DNA of 46,090 bases from Nitrospirota bacterium (GTDB lineage Bacteria; Nitrospirota; Leptospirillia; Leptospirillales; Leptospirillaceae): positions 1 through 46,090 of the forward strand of contig DAIBTC010000004.1 in assembly GCA_027415345.1 (NCBI GenBank). The letters are read 5' to 3'. The notes beneath the pieces are model-generated. The model was not told where the DNA came from, made no database searches, and worked only from the letters and a program-made list of their open reading frames with translations. Numbering within the stretch: the first letter of the stretch is position 1; every line of letters starts with the position of its first letter. This document shows, piece after piece, positions 8,723 to 17,476 of this stretch. Made by a program: the position numbers and the translations under genes.

Positions 8723-9481
8723 TCAGAAGAGGGTGATATAGCCGATTTTCACAGGGACGAGCGTCATGGAAGAAGAGGATATGCCCGCCCCTGAGAAGGG
8801 ACCCGACTGGTTTTCATAGTCGATTTCAAAAAAGATCCCCTGATGCTTGACGGTTCCGAAGGGGATCATGATCCCGGGTCCCACCCGGAAGGCAAATCCC
8901 GTGGTTCCCACCCCCTCCCCGTTGCTGGCCGTTGAGGAATTGAAGGCCGGACCAAAGGCAAACTCGAGGTAAGGCACGATATTGATCGGAGTGTTTGCCA
9001 CCGTCATCGGGAATCCGCCTCCGTTGGCAAAAAAGTACTGGGCCCCGACCATCACGGGAACATTGGTATCGTTTCCGAAGGCATGGACCGAGATGCCGAG
9101 GGTCAGGGCGAGGTTCTTGTAGATGGTGTACCCTCCCTCGATCCCGACGAGAAACCCCGTCCCGAGTCCCTCGTTTCCGATCGCGCCCGTGACCGTCGGC
9201 CCGCTGGCCGGGACGAATCCGATGTCGGCCTGGAAGAGGATCTGACCCGGGGCCCCGAGCGGGTTGACGGATTCCGACGTAGAGACGTCCGACTGGCCCG
9301 AAAAGTCGGGGAGTCCGTCCTGATTGTCGATATCGACGCCCCAGGATTGACCCGGGCCGGAGAGGACCAGAAAAACGGGAAGCAGGAACAGACCAAGAAG
9401 TCCCAGAAGGATCCGGGAGGACCCGGAGGCGATCCGCTCCGCGCCTTCCGGCGCGGTTGACTGGCATATGGTTTCCCGCAA
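8723..9481 (-). CDS. Putative outer-membrane beta-barrel protein
   Basis: After a hydrophobic segment (RILLGLLGLFLLPVFLVLSG) that looks like a signal peptide, the mature part is Gly/Phe-rich with alternating hydrophobic residues, as in small porin-like barrels. It ends ...IGYITLF with a terminal Phe, the usual outer-membrane insertion signature. Function is not recognised. The ORF track starts at 9562, but TTG at 9481 is preceded by GGGGAGG five bases upstream and puts the signal peptide near the N terminus (252 residues). Earlier ATG codons would leave a long polar leader. It heads the leftward unit with the VOC, polyprenyl synthetase and DUF1015 genes. Confidence 0.6.
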   Translation of the reverse strand: MRETICQSTAPEGAERIASGSSRILLGLLGLFLLPVFLVLSGPGQSWGVDIDNQDGLPDFSGQSDVSTSESVNPLGAPGQILFQADIGFVPASGPTVTGAIGNEGLGTGFLVGIEGGYTIYKNLALTLGISVHAFGNDTNVPVMVGAQYFFANGGGFPMTVANTPINIVPYLEFAFGPAFNSSTASNGEGVGTTGFAFRVGPGIMIPFGTVKHQGIFFEIDYENQSGPFSGAGISSSSMTLVPVKIGYITLF

Positions 9482-9537
9482 AGAGTCCCTCCCCACCGAC
9501 TCGTGGTGATCACCCGAGGTCCTCCCGGACCCTGCCA

Positions 9538-9546
9538 TGGTATAAT
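9538..9546 (+). promoter_or_regulatory. Extended -10 promoter element before the nitrilase gene
   Basis: TGGTATAAT is a perfect TATAAT with the TGn extension and no clear -35. It would start transcription near 9553, giving a leader of about 50 nt to ATG 9603. It lies in the divergent space between the barrel-protein and nitrilase genes. Confidence 0.5.
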
Positions 9547-9602
9547 CGCCACATGCTAGCATGAGTCAATCCAAACGACAATCATCCGGAAGCCTTGGCA
9601 AA

Positions 9603-10430
9603 ATGCAGAAAACTCCGAGAAACATCAAGATTACGGTTGTCCAGAACAGTCCGGAATTCGGACGCCCCGAAAAGAACAGGGCCGAGGTTGCGCGGATGCT
9701 TCTTGGCCAGGCCGATCCTTCAGCCGACCTGATCGTTCTCCCCGAACTTTTTGCAACAGGCTACCAGTTCGACTCCAGGGCCGAACTCCGGGATCTGGCC
9801 GAACCGGAAGACGGCCCGACCTTTGGATTCCTGTCCGAAATCTCAGGGGCGACCGGCGCGGTTGTGGTCGCAGGCCTTCCGATCAGGCGCGGGGCAGATT
9901 TCTCGAACGGGGCCCTCGCCATCTTCAAAAACTCCCTTCTCGCCTCCTACGACAAGATTCACCTCTTCGACGAGGAACGCGATTTTTTTGTCGAGGGAAC
10001 CCGTCCCCTCCCGGTCTTCGAAACCCCCTTCGGCCCCATGGGTCTCATGATCTGTTTCGACTGGCTCTTCCCGGAGGCCTTGCGTTCCCTTGCCCTCTCC
10101 GGGGCCCTCGTGGTGGCCCACCCCTCCAACTGGGTCCTTCCTTTCGGTCCCCAGGGAATGATCCTCCGGTCCGTGGAAAACAGGGTCTTTACCGTCACAG
10201 CCAACAGGGTCGGGCGGGAAGAACGGGGAGGGAGGCCTCCCCTGACCTTCATCGGCCAGAGCCAGGTCATCGGCCCACGGGGCGATGTCATTGCCCGGGG
10301 GCCGGCCGATGAGCCCGTCCTCCTTCAGGCAAGGATCGACCCTGAAGAGGCCCGCTCCAAGAAAGTGGCCTCACGAAGTGACTTTTTCGAACAGCGACGG
10401 CCTGGACTCTATTCGTCCCTCACGTCCTAG
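9603..10430 (+). CDS. Carbon-nitrogen hydrolase (nitrilase superfamily)
   Basis: A 275-residue amidase-fold enzyme with the complete Glu-Lys-Cys triad. Glu is in LPELFATGY near residue 50, Lys in YDKIHLF near residue 118, and Cys in MICFDWLFPEA near residue 150. It hydrolyses a C-N bond of an amide or related compound; the CFDW type of cysteine loop resembles omega-amidase or aliphatic-amidase branches, but the substrate is unassigned. ATG 9603 follows GGAAG at 10 bp and fits family length; the track's ATG 9561 has no ribosome site. It ends with a 4-bp overlap with the convergent trmI. Confidence 0.88.
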   Translation: MQKTPRNIKITVVQNSPEFGRPEKNRAEVARMLLGQADPSADLIVLPELFATGYQFDSRAELRDLAEPEDGPTFGFLSEISGATGAVVVAGLPIRRGADFSNGALAIFKNSLLASYDKIHLFDEERDFFVEGTRPLPVFETPFGPMGLMICFDWLFPEALRSLALSGALVVAHPSNWVLPFGPQGMILRSVENRVFTVTANRVGREERGGRPPLTFIGQSQVIGPRGDVIARGPADEPVLLQARIDPEEARSKKVASRSDFFEQRRPGLYSSLTS

Positions 10431-11254
10431 AAAGGGGCTTCCCAGGGAATGTAGGGACGAGGATCCGGAGAAAATCGGGAGGTGGTGATGAAGCCGGTAT
10501 GGCCGATGATCCTGTGGGCCGGACGGACGCTCTGGGGACCGAATTCCCAGTCGCGGACGATGGACTCGACGGTCCGGATGAGGTGAAAATTCCCCGTCTC
10601 CTGGAGTGCCAGGGAAAGGGTATGCACCTGGAGGGGGGTCGGGACATAGGTCAGAAGAATCCCTCCCGGGCGCAGGATCCTCCGCACATTCCCGATCGCC
10701 TTCCAGGGTTCGGGAAGATCCAGGATCACACGGTCAAAAAGGCCGTCATCCCCGGCGAAGAGGTCCGGATCATACATGTCTCCGATCCGGAGGGAATGAT
10801 CGGAAACCCCTCCGGGATCGAGAACCCCTAGATTCCGGAGGGCCTCCACCGCATGCTCCTCCCTCCGCTCCACGGATACGACGCTTCCCCCTGGCCGGAC
10901 CATTCTCAAAAGAGAGACTGTCAGGGCCCCGCTTCCGATCCCCGATTCAAGAACCCTGAGGCCGGGGCGGATGTCGGCCCACAGAAGAATCATCCCCTGG
11001 TCCTTGGGATAGATGATCTGCGTTCGTCTCTTCAGGTTCGACAGGGATTCGGCATGGGTCGGGCGCAACGGGAGGACCCACCCTCCCCGCTCGAGAACCA
11101 GGGGGATGCCCTCCCGAGCCTGTTCAATCAGGAGGGAATGCGGGACAGGAAAACCCTCGACATGGGTCCGGGAACCCTCGCGAAGCTGGGGGATGGACAC
11201 CGTCCGGCCGTTGGGCAGGTAGAGAATGAGAGGTTCACCGGGCAGAAAGGCCAT
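10427..11254 (-). CDS. trmI: tRNA (adenine-58-N1)-methyltransferase TrmI
   Basis: Methylates A58 in the T loop of tRNA using S-adenosylmethionine. The 275-residue protein has a small N-terminal beta domain and then a Rossmann methyltransferase domain. Diagnostic sequences are RRTQIIYPKDQGMIL, the SAM-binding ESGIGSGALT near residue 103, and the catalytic-loop DLPEPW near residue 185. This combination is specific to the bacterial/archaeal TrmI group. It reads leftwards as a single gene facing the nitrilase. No convincing promoter is visible upstream. Confidence 0.93.
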   Translation of the reverse strand: MAFLPGEPLILYLPNGRTVSIPQLREGSRTHVEGFPVPHSLLIEQAREGIPLVLERGGWVLPLRPTHAESLSNLKRRTQIIYPKDQGMILLWADIRPGLRVLESGIGSGALTVSLLRMVRPGGSVVSVERREEHAVEALRNLGVLDPGGVSDHSLRIGDMYDPDLFAGDDGLFDRVILDLPEPWKAIGNVRRILRPGGILLTYVPTPLQVHTLSLALQETGNFHLIRTVESIVRDWEFGPQSVRPAHRIIGHTGFITTSRFSPDPRPYIPWEAPF

Positions 11255-11349
11255 GGGCGGATCTTACTAGAGTCAGGGGAAAAGGGCAACGCAACCCTGC
11301 CAACAAACGAAAGGGGCCGGAAGCTCCCGGCTCTATTTGCCCGTTTCTC

Positions 11350-11378
11350 TTGACAAGTTAAGGATGCAATGATTTAAT
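11350..11378 (+). promoter_or_regulatory. sigma70-type promoter of the cytochrome c gene
   Basis: A perfect TTGACA (11350-11355) and TTTAAT (11373-11378) are 17 bp apart. Transcription would begin near 11385, leaving a leader of about 185 nt before the cytochrome ATG. The DNA between trmI and this promoter (11255-11349) holds only a short GC-rich hairpin and no gene. Confidence 0.75.
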
Positions 11379-11465
11379 GGGCTTGCTTCTCAAACAGATC
11401 ATTGCAGGACAGGAAGACTCTGGCAATGCCGGGCTCAGGAGGCCTCTAGCGCCCCATGTTAAGAA

Positions 11466-11497
11466 TTTCCGGTTTTAATCCGGAAAGCCGGATTTTT
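11466..11497 (+). promoter_or_regulatory. Two mutually exclusive hairpins in the cytochrome leader (possible attenuator)
   Basis: TTTCCGG (11466-11472) pairs perfectly with CCGGAAA (11480-11486). Alternatively AATCCGG (11477-11483) pairs perfectly with CCGGATT (11488-11494), followed by a short T run. The two 7-bp stems share the CCGG at 11480-11483, so only one can form. The second looks like a short intrinsic terminator and the first like its antiterminator. This is inference from base pairing only. Confidence 0.4.
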
Positions 11498-11569
11498 GCG
11501 TTCTTCCATCCGCGCGATGTGAGTCGATGTTATTTTCTTTCAATTCATTTCTTACGGAGGGTCGGTCTT

Positions 11570-12124
11570 ATGAAAACATGGAAAATGGCAGTCTTGGGCG
11601 TGGCCGCCATCGGATTTTCCGCGATGTCTGCCAATGCCGGCGAGCTCGACATTCTCAAACCCCGGGTCCCTGCCGACCAGATTGCGGCGGCCAAGGCCAT
11701 GAAGCCTCCCTTTGCCGTGACCCAGGACATGATCGCCAAGGGCAAGGACGTCTTCAACGGTGCCGGAACGTGCTACACCTGCCATGGCGCAGCCGGAGAC
11801 GGAAACGGCCCCGGTGCTGCCGGAATGGATCCCGCCCCCCGCAATTTCACCAACTCCAAGTTCGAGCAGGTCCGCACCGCCGGAGAAATGTTCTGGGTGG
11901 TGTCCAACGGTTCTCCCCTCCAGCCCGCCATGGTCGGATTCGTGACTGCCGGCCAGATCACCGAGAAGCAGGCCTGGGAAGCCGTGATCTATGAAAGAAG
12001 CCTCGGATGCGGCGGCGACATGTCCTGCGTCGAAGGTTCGGCCGACTGGGTCTCCAAGCAGCCCGTCCACGAGGAAGCGGCCGGAAACCTGAAGCCCGAG
12101 TTCCTGAACACGGCGGCGAAGTAA
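11570..12124 (+). CDS. Exported monoheme c-type cytochrome
   Basis: An electron carrier secreted to the periplasm. Residues 1-23 form a clear Sec signal peptide ending ANA, leaving about 161 mature residues. There is one heme-binding motif, CYTCH (Cys68, Cys71, His72). A Met in LQPAMVGF is a plausible second axial ligand. Two extra cysteines in CGGDMSC may form a disulphide. The start ATG 11570 has GGAGG nine bases upstream; the track's longer ORF from 11456 runs through the leader in the same frame and is not preferred. The gene is monocistronic, with its own promoter and terminator. In an iron oxidiser it could carry electrons from the outer membrane to oxidase or bc complex, but that is inference. 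Confidence 0.9.
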   Translation: MKTWKMAVLGVAAIGFSAMSANAGELDILKPRVPADQIAAAKAMKPPFAVTQDMIAKGKDVFNGAGTCYTCHGAAGDGNGPGAAGMDPAPRNFTNSKFEQVRTAGEMFWVVSNGSPLQPAMVGFVTAGQITEKQAWEAVIYERSLGCGGDMSCVEGSADWVSKQPVHEEAAGNLKPEFLNTAAK

Positions 12125-12142
12125 CGCCCCCTGAAATGACGG

Positions 12143-12173
12143 CCGGGAAAGGATCCCCCTTTCCCGGTTTTTT
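12143..12173 (+). terminator. Intrinsic terminator after the cytochrome c gene
   Basis: CCGGGAAA pairs perfectly with TTTCCCGG around a 9-base loop and is followed by six T residues. It sits 18 bp after the cytochrome stop codon. Confidence 0.88.
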
Positions 12174-12186
12174 CATCGACCCATGC

Positions 12187-12215
12187 TTGACAAAAAATGA
12201 AATCTGAGGTCTAAT
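12187..12215 (+). promoter_or_regulatory. sigma70-type promoter upstream of rho
   Basis: A perfect TTGACA (12187-12192) and TCTAAT (12210-12215) are 17 bp apart. The predicted start near 12222 is about 440 nt before the rho ATG. It directly follows the cytochrome terminator, so it probably begins the long rho-to-his transcription unit. Confidence 0.7.
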
Positions 12216-12221
12216 CGGCAG

Positions 12222-12664
12222 AAAGATTCCGGAAAACGGTGATTTGTCCGTTTCCCTAATACGAATGCCTTCTCCAATTCGCCTGGTTCCCGGTTCCTGA
12301 ATAACGGGTTGCTGGAACGGTCCATTCCCGGTCGCCCACTCCAAGAGACAACCCCATCGGCTAACCCAACTGGATCCATCCCCCTGGACAAGAATTTGGA
12401 CAAGACCTGAAAGACATCTGCAGAATCGATACCGCCGTGGCCTATACTCTGCTTGCCCATCAGGATCCCCACACCGGAGAAAAAGGGATCCAGACAAGAC
12501 AAGCCTTCGCCTCTTGGGCGAAAAACGGCGGGTCATTCCTGCAGGCGTAGGCTTCCCCCGGCGGTGAGGCGCCTTTAGAAATCATGAAAACCCTGGTCTT
12601 CCACTGGACTGGAAGCCACCAGGTCCGGAACAAGAGCGAACGAAAACGGAGGAGTTTCAAAACG
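12222..12664 (+). promoter_or_regulatory. Long untranslated leader of rho
   Basis: About 440 nt between the predicted start site and rho contain no credible gene; the ORFs crossing it are shadows. It includes a small hairpin near 12506-12522 (TTCGCC/GGCGAA) not followed by T residues. In other bacteria rho mRNA leaders mediate Rho-dependent autoregulation, so the same is plausible here. I see no recognised riboswitch. Confidence 0.35.
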
Positions 12665-13936
12665 ATGGATGACAAGGAAAATTGTCTGAACCTGGCTGAC
12701 CTGAAGGAAAAAAGCATTGCCGAGCTCACTGATGTCGCCAAGGGCTACCATATCGAGGGGGCGGTCAACCTGCGCAAGCAGGACCTGATCTTCGCCATCC
12801 TCCAGGCCCAATCCGAAAAAAACGGGGTGATCTATGGAGAAGGGGTGCTGGAAATTCTTCAGGACGGCTTTGGATTCCTCCGTTCCCCCCTTTACAACTA
12901 CCTTCCCGGACCCGACGACATTTACGTCTCCCCCTCCCAGATCCGGCGATTCAACCTGAGGACCGGAGATACCATCTGGGGCCAGATCCGCCCTCCCAAG
13001 GAAGGGGAACGCTACTTTGCCATGCTGAAGGTGGAGAAGGTCAACTTCGAAGATTCCGAGGTGGGTCGTGAAAAGATTCTCTTCGACAATCTGACTCCCC
13101 TCTATCCCATGGAAAGGATCCGTCTCGAAAACAGCCCGGAAGACCTTTCGATGCGGGTCATCGATCTTCTGACTCCGATCGGAAAGGGCCAGAGGGGCCT
13201 GATCGTCGCACCGCCCCGGACAGGAAAGACCGTTCTTCTCCAGGGGATCGCCAAGGCCATCGCCAAGAATCACCCGGAAATCTCTCTCATCGTCCTCCTG
13301 ATCGACGAGCGGCCGGAGGAGGTCACCGACATGATCCGCCAGGTCAAGGGCGAGGTGGTCAGCTCCACCTTCGACGAACCCCCGCAACGGCACATCCAGG
13401 TGGCCGAAATGGTTCTCGAAAAGGCCAAGCGCCTGGCCGAGTCCCAGAAGGACGTGGTCATCCTGCTCGACAGCATCACCCGTCTTGCCCGGGCCTTCAA
13501 TATCGTCACCCCGCCGTCGGGGAAGGTCCTCTCCGGAGGACTCGACTCAAACGCGCTCCAGAGGCCCAAGCGCTTCTTCGGATCGGCCAGGAATATCGAG
13601 GAGGGCGGGAGCCTCACCATCATCGCCACGGCCCTCATCGATACCGGCAGCCGCATGGACGACGTCATTTTCGAGGAGTTCAAGGGAACCGGCAACATGG
13701 AGCTCCACCTCGACAGGAACCTCGCCGATCGCCGAATGTTTCCGGCGATCAATGCCACCACATCCGGGACACGCAAGGAAGAGCTCTTGCTGGACAAGGA
13801 TGACATCAATAAAATATGGATACTCCGCAAGGCGATGAACTCCAACAATGCCCAGGAGGACATGGAGTACCTTCTGAGCAACATGAAGGGAAGCCGGAGC
13901 AACAAGGACTTCCTTGAAAAAATGATGAAAGGGTGA
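12665..13936 (+). CDS. rho: Transcription termination factor Rho
   Basis: Hexameric RNA-dependent ATPase that ends transcription. The protein has the Rho N-terminal helical domain ([17 protein letters not shown]), a cold-shock-like RNA-binding domain with the motif DGFGFLRSP, and the ATPase core. The core shows Walker A APPRTGKT near residue 180, Walker [14 protein letters not shown] and the Q/R-loop region [25 protein letters not shown] 12665 follows GGAGGAG and gives 423 residues, close to the usual 420; the track's ATG 12584 adds 27 residues not seen in the family. rpmE follows after 34 bp. Confidence 0.97.
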   Translation: MDDKENCLNLADLKEKSIAELTDVAKGYHIEGAVNLRKQDLIFAILQAQSEKNGVIYGEGVLEILQDGFGFLRSPLYNYLPGPDDIYVSPSQIRRFNLRTGDTIWGQIRPPKEGERYFAMLKVEKVNFEDSEVGREKILFDNLTPLYPMERIRLENSPEDLSMRVIDLLTPIGKGQRGLIVAPPRTGKTVLLQGIAKAIAKNHPEISLIVLLIDERPEEVTDMIRQVKGEVVSSTFDEPPQRHIQVAEMVLEKAKRLAESQKDVVILLDSITRLARAFNIVTPPSGKVLSGGLDSNALQRPKRFFGSARNIEEGGSLTIIATALIDTGSRMDDVIFEEFKGTGNMELHLDRNLADRRMFPAINATTSGTRKEELLLDKDDINKIWILRKAMNSNNAQEDMEYLLSNMKGSRSNKDFLEKMMKG

Positions 13937-13970
13937 GGGATCGATCCTTCCCCGCATTCGGGAGAACGAA

Positions 13971-14186
13971 ATGAAAAAAGGCATTCATCCGGACTACATG
14001 CCGGCCAGGGTTGTCTGCGCCTGCGGCAACACCTTCGAAACCAGGACCACCGTCGGCGACCTGCACCTTGACATCTGCAACGCCTGCCATCCCTTCTTTA
14101 CCGGCACCCAGAAGATCATCGATACCGAAGGGCGCGTGGAGCGCTTCATGAAGAAATACCGGAAAGAGGACAGGAAAAAGGCCTGA
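13971..14186 (+). CDS. rpmE: 50S ribosomal protein L31 (zinc type)
   Basis: A 71-residue large-subunit protein. Four cysteines (Cys16, Cys18, Cys36, Cys39) in CAC and CNAC form the zinc site, so this is the zinc-containing paralogue rather than the Cys-free type made under zinc limitation. KKGIHPDY at the N terminus and a very basic C terminus are typical. A GGGAG ribosome site lies just upstream. It is flanked by rho and prfA in the common rho-rpmE-prfA-prmC order. Confidence 0.97.
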   Translation: MKKGIHPDYMPARVVCACGNTFETRTTVGDLHLDICNACHPFFTGTQKIIDTEGRVERFMKKYRKEDRKKA

Positions 14187-14191
14187 CGCCG

Positions 14192-15289
14192 ATGGCGACC
14201 ATGGACGTCACTCCGGAAATCCTCGAAAAGATTCTTCCCCGGCTCCAGTCGTTACGGGACCGTTACGACGAGCTTTCCGGAAAAATGGCCAGCCCCGAAA
14301 TCTCAAAACACCCGGACCAGTACCGGAAGCTGGCTCAGGACCAGGCTGAACTGGGTCATGTGGTCGAGATTTTCGACCAGTGGAAAAAGCTCAGGAAGGA
14401 ACAGGAAGACCTGGGAGAGATCAGGGGCGATCCGGCCATGGCCGATCTCGTCTCGGGAGAAGACCGCCGGCTGAGGGAGGAACTTTCTTCCCTCGAAGGA
14501 CGGCTTGTCGATGCCATCCTGCCCAAGGACCGGCTCGATGACCGGAACCTCTTCATCGAGATCAGGGCGGGAGCGGGAGGGGAGGAGGCGGCACTTTTCG
14601 CCGCAGAGCTGGGAAGAATGTACCTCCGCTTCATCGAGCGGATGGGATACCGGGCCGAGGTCATGGAGTCGACCGAGACAGACATCGGGGGGGCCCGGGA
14701 GTTCATCATCTATGTCCAGGGCAAAAACGCATACAGCCGCCTCAAGTATGAAAGCGGGGTCCACAGGGTCCAGAGGGTTCCGGTGACGGAGGCCGGAGGG
14801 CGGATCCACACCTCCACCGTCACGGTCGCCATCCTGCCGGAGGCCCTCGAGGTCGAGGTCGCGATCGATCCGAAGGATCTCCGGATCGATACCTTTTGTT
14901 CCTCGGGCGCGGGAGGACAGAGCGTCAACACCACCTATTCGGCAGTCCGCATCACCCATATCCCGACCGGGATCGTGGTCAGCTGCCAGGACGAGCGTTC
15001 CCAGCTCAAGAACAGGGCCAAGGCCATGGCGGTTCTCAGGTCCAGAATCCTTGAACAGGAGGTGGCCCGTCAGAACCAGGAGATCGCCTCCCACAGAAAG
15101 AGCCTCGTCGGATCCGGAGACCGGTCCGAGCGCATCCGGACCTACAACTTTCCCCAGAACCGGGTGACCGACCACCGGATCGGCCTCACGCTCTACCAGC
15201 TCGACCGGGTCATGGAAGGGGAGCTCGAACCTCTGGTGGATGCCCTTCGGGCCCACGACCGGGCCGAGGAAATCAAGAACTTCGCCTGA
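14192..15289 (+). CDS. prfA: Peptide chain release factor 1
   Basis: Recognises UAA and UAG at the ribosome and triggers peptide release. The 365-residue protein carries the catalytic GGQ in SSGAGGQSVNTT near residue 243. The codon-recognition tripeptide region RVPVTEAGGRIHTS is of the RF1 P-x-T type, not the RF2 SPF type. Length is standard. Starts are ATG 14192 or ATG 14201; the ribosome site lies in the end of rpmE. The stop codon overlaps the ATG of prmC, which modifies the GGQ glutamine of this protein. Confidence 0.97.
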   Translation: MATMDVTPEILEKILPRLQSLRDRYDELSGKMASPEISKHPDQYRKLAQDQAELGHVVEIFDQWKKLRKEQEDLGEIRGDPAMADLVSGEDRRLREELSSLEGRLVDAILPKDRLDDRNLFIEIRAGAGGEEAALFAAELGRMYLRFIERMGYRAEVMESTETDIGGAREFIIYVQGKNAYSRLKYESGVHRVQRVPVTEAGGRIHTSTVTVAILPEALEVEVAIDPKDLRIDTFCSSGAGGQSVNTTYSAVRITHIPTGIVVSCQDERSQLKNRAKAMAVLRSRILEQEVARQNQEIASHRKSLVGSGDRSERIRTYNFPQNRVTDHRIGLTLYQLDRVMEGELEPLVDALRAHDRAEEIKNFA

Positions 15290-16176
15290 TGGCCCCCCGA
15301 AGGGAGAATCCGGAGAGCGTCTCGGACTGGCTTCTCTGGGGACAGGATCGACTGGAAGGACTCGACAATCCGGCCCTTGAATCCCGGGCCCTGATGGGAG
15401 CCCTTCTGGGTTCTCCGACCGCCCCCTGGACACGGGGGGCGGAGCCCCTGCCTGTGGAGCACCGGACAGTCTTCCAAAGGTGGGTTGGCCGGAGGGCAAA
15501 AAGAGAACCCTTCCACCTCATTGTGGGATCGGTCCCATTTTTTGGCCGAAACTTCCGGGTCGGGCCGGGAGTCCTGATCCCCCGGCCCGAGACCGAGCAC
15601 CTCGTTCTCTGTGCCCTCGACCACCTGGCCGGACGCCGGGCGGAGGATCCGGCCCGAATTCTCGATCTCGGGGCAGGTACCGGGATCATTGCCCTGACCC
15701 TTCTTCTCGAATGCCCCACCACCTTGGGTGTGGCCGTCGAACGGGAGCCAGCGGCCCTTGGCCTCCTCCTTGAAAACCGGAGAAGCTTCGGGCTCGAAGA
15801 TAGACTGTCAGTGATTCACGGAAGCTGGGGAGAGATGTTTGCGGACAGGCCCGCTTTCGACCTGGTCCTCTCCAATCCTCCCTACATTCCCACAGGCGTC
15901 CTCCCGAGGCTCGAGCCGGAAGTCCGGGACCACGAACCCGTTGCGGCCCTCGACGGAGGAGCTGACGGGCTCGCCTGCTACCGGAAGATCCTCTCCACAG
16001 CCCCCGGCCTTCTCAGGGAGGGGGGCCTTCTGGCCTTCGAAATCGGAGAGGGGCAAGCCGGCTCCTTCCGGGAGGGAGGAGCGGCCTGGCCCTCTCCGGA
16101 GACACCATTTTCGAGTCCTCCCGCCGTCATAAGGGACGTGTCGGGCCGGGACAGGGTCATCATCTGGAAAAAATGA
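15289..16176 (+). CDS. prmC: Release-factor glutamine N5-methyltransferase
   Basis: Methylates the GGQ glutamine of release factors using S-adenosylmethionine. The 295-residue protein has an N-terminal helical domain, the SAM-binding motif ILDLGAGTGIIAL near residue 125 and the catalytic NPPYIPTG that contacts the target glutamine amide, followed by EPVAALDGGADGL. It starts at an ATG overlapping the prfA stop (TGATG), implying translational coupling to its substrate. murA follows 10 bp later. Confidence 0.96.
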   Translation: MAPRRENPESVSDWLLWGQDRLEGLDNPALESRALMGALLGSPTAPWTRGAEPLPVEHRTVFQRWVGRRAKREPFHLIVGSVPFFGRNFRVGPGVLIPRPETEHLVLCALDHLAGRRAEDPARILDLGAGTGIIALTLLLECPTTLGVAVEREPAALGLLLENRRSFGLEDRLSVIHGSWGEMFADRPAFDLVLSNPPYIPTGVLPRLEPEVRDHEPVAALDGGADGLACYRKILSTAPGLLREGGLLAFEIGEGQAGSFREGGAAWPSPETPFSSPPAVIRDVSGRDRVIIWKK

Positions 16177-16186
16177 GGGAACCTGC

Positions 16187-17476
16187 TTGGATGCTTTCAG
16201 AATAGTCGGTGGCCATCCCCTCCGGGGAACGGTCAGGATCTCGGGCTCCAAGAATGCGGCTCTTCCAATTCTTTTCTCCTCCCTCCTCGGAGGGGAGTTC
16301 ACCCTTCGAAATGTTCCCTGTCTCCGGGACATACGGACGACCCTTTCCCTCCTCCGGCAGCTCGGGATCCACATGGAACAGCTTGAACCCCCGGTCCCCT
16401 CCCTCCCGGAGTGGACCGGAACCTTTGCGATTTCGGACAGGGAGACCCCGGACTACGAGGCTCCCTATGATCTCGTCCGGACGATGCGGGCCTCCGTCCT
16501 CTGCCTTGGGCCTCTCCTGGCCAGAAAACGGCGGGCCCGGGTCTCTCTGCCCGGAGGGTGCCTGATCGGAGCCCGGCCCATCGACATGCACCTCAAGGCC
16601 TTCGAAAAAATGGGCGCCCGGATCACCATCCACCACGGATATATCGATGCGGAGACCGACGGCCTTGTCGGAGCGGAGATTGCCCTCCCCTACCCGACGG
16701 TCACGGGGACGGAGAATATCCTGATGGCGGCGGTCCTGGCCAGCGGAACAACCACGATCTCGAATGCGGCCGAAGAACCGGAGGTGGCGGACCTGGCGCA
16801 CTTCCTGATGGCAAGGGGGGCGCGGATTTCGGGCGCCGGATCCTCGACGATCCGGATCGAGGGCGTCGAGGCTCTTCGCGAGACGGCATACACGATCATG
16901 TTCGACCGGATCGAGGCGGGAACCTTCCTTGTGGGGGCGGCCCTCCTGGGAGACTCCGTCCGGATCGAGGGAGTCGACCCCGCCCCCCTGACCTCCATCC
17001 TCGATGTTCTGGTGGCGATGGGGGCCGAGCCCCGGATCGGGGAAGAGGCGATCACCCTGGGAGCAATCCGGAAACCCGTCGGGACAACGGTCCGCACCCT
17101 CCCCTATCCCGGATTTCCCACCGACATGCAGGCCCAGATTCTCCCGCTGATGGCCACCGCCAGCGGCTCCTCCTCGATGATAGAAACGGTCTTCGAAAAC
17201 CGCTTCACCCATGTCATGGAGATGAACCGGATGGGGGCCGAGATCGAAATCCATGGCTCCCAGGCCCTGGTCCGGGGAGGGAGCCGCCTGGAAGGGGCGA
17301 TCGTGATGGCCTCCGACCTTCGGGCCTCAGCCGGACTTGTCCTGGCCGGACTGGTGGCGGAAGGAGAGACGGAGATCAAGAGGGTGTACCATATCGACAG
17401 GGGCTACGAATCCATCGAAAGGAAGCTTGAATTGCTCGGGGCCCGGATCAAGCGCGTCCAGGAGGATCAGCCATAA
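16187..17476 (+). CDS. murA: UDP-N-acetylglucosamine 1-carboxyvinyltransferase
   Basis: First committed step of peptidoglycan synthesis: adds enolpyruvate to UDP-GlcNAc in the cytoplasm. The 429-residue EPSP-synthase-fold protein contains the catalytic, fosfomycin-reactive cysteine in SLPGGCLIGARPID (Cys125), so it is expected to be of the fosfomycin-sensitive type. Other family markers are SGSKNAALP at the N terminus and the DMQAQ segment. The start is TTG 16187 behind GAGGGA. The TAA stop overlaps the apparent AUA start of hisG. Placement of murA directly before hisG is common in Gram-negative lineages. Confidence 0.97.
   Translation: MDAFRIVGGHPLRGTVRISGSKNAALPILFSSLLGGEFTLRNVPCLRDIRTTLSLLRQLGIHMEQLEPPVPSLPEWTGTFAISDRETPDYEAPYDLVRTMRASVLCLGPLLARKRRARVSLPGGCLIGARPIDMHLKAFEKMGARITIHHGYIDAETDGLVGAEIALPYPTVTGTENILMAAVLASGTTTISNAAEEPEVADLAHFLMARGARISGAGSSTIRIEGVEALRETAYTIMFDRIEAGTFLVGAALLGDSVRIEGVDPAPLTSILDVLVAMGAEPRIGEEAITLGAIRKPVGTTVRTLPYPGFPTDMQAQILPLMATASGSSSMIETVFENRFTHVMEMNRMGAEIEIHGSQALVRGGSRLEGAIVMASDLRASAGLVLAGLVAEGETEIKRVYHIDRGYESIERKLELLGARIKRVQEDQP

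Noticed and set aside
11284-11340. GC-rich hairpin region between trmI and the cytochrome promoter, considered as a riboswitch
   Set aside because: It lies upstream of the cytochrome promoter, and its sequence does not follow the order of conserved segments of c-di-GMP, cobalamin or other classes I know.
12506-12522. TTCGCC/GGCGAA hairpin before rho, considered as a terminator
   Set aside because: It is followed by A residues rather than T, and on the opposite strand the T run precedes the stem.
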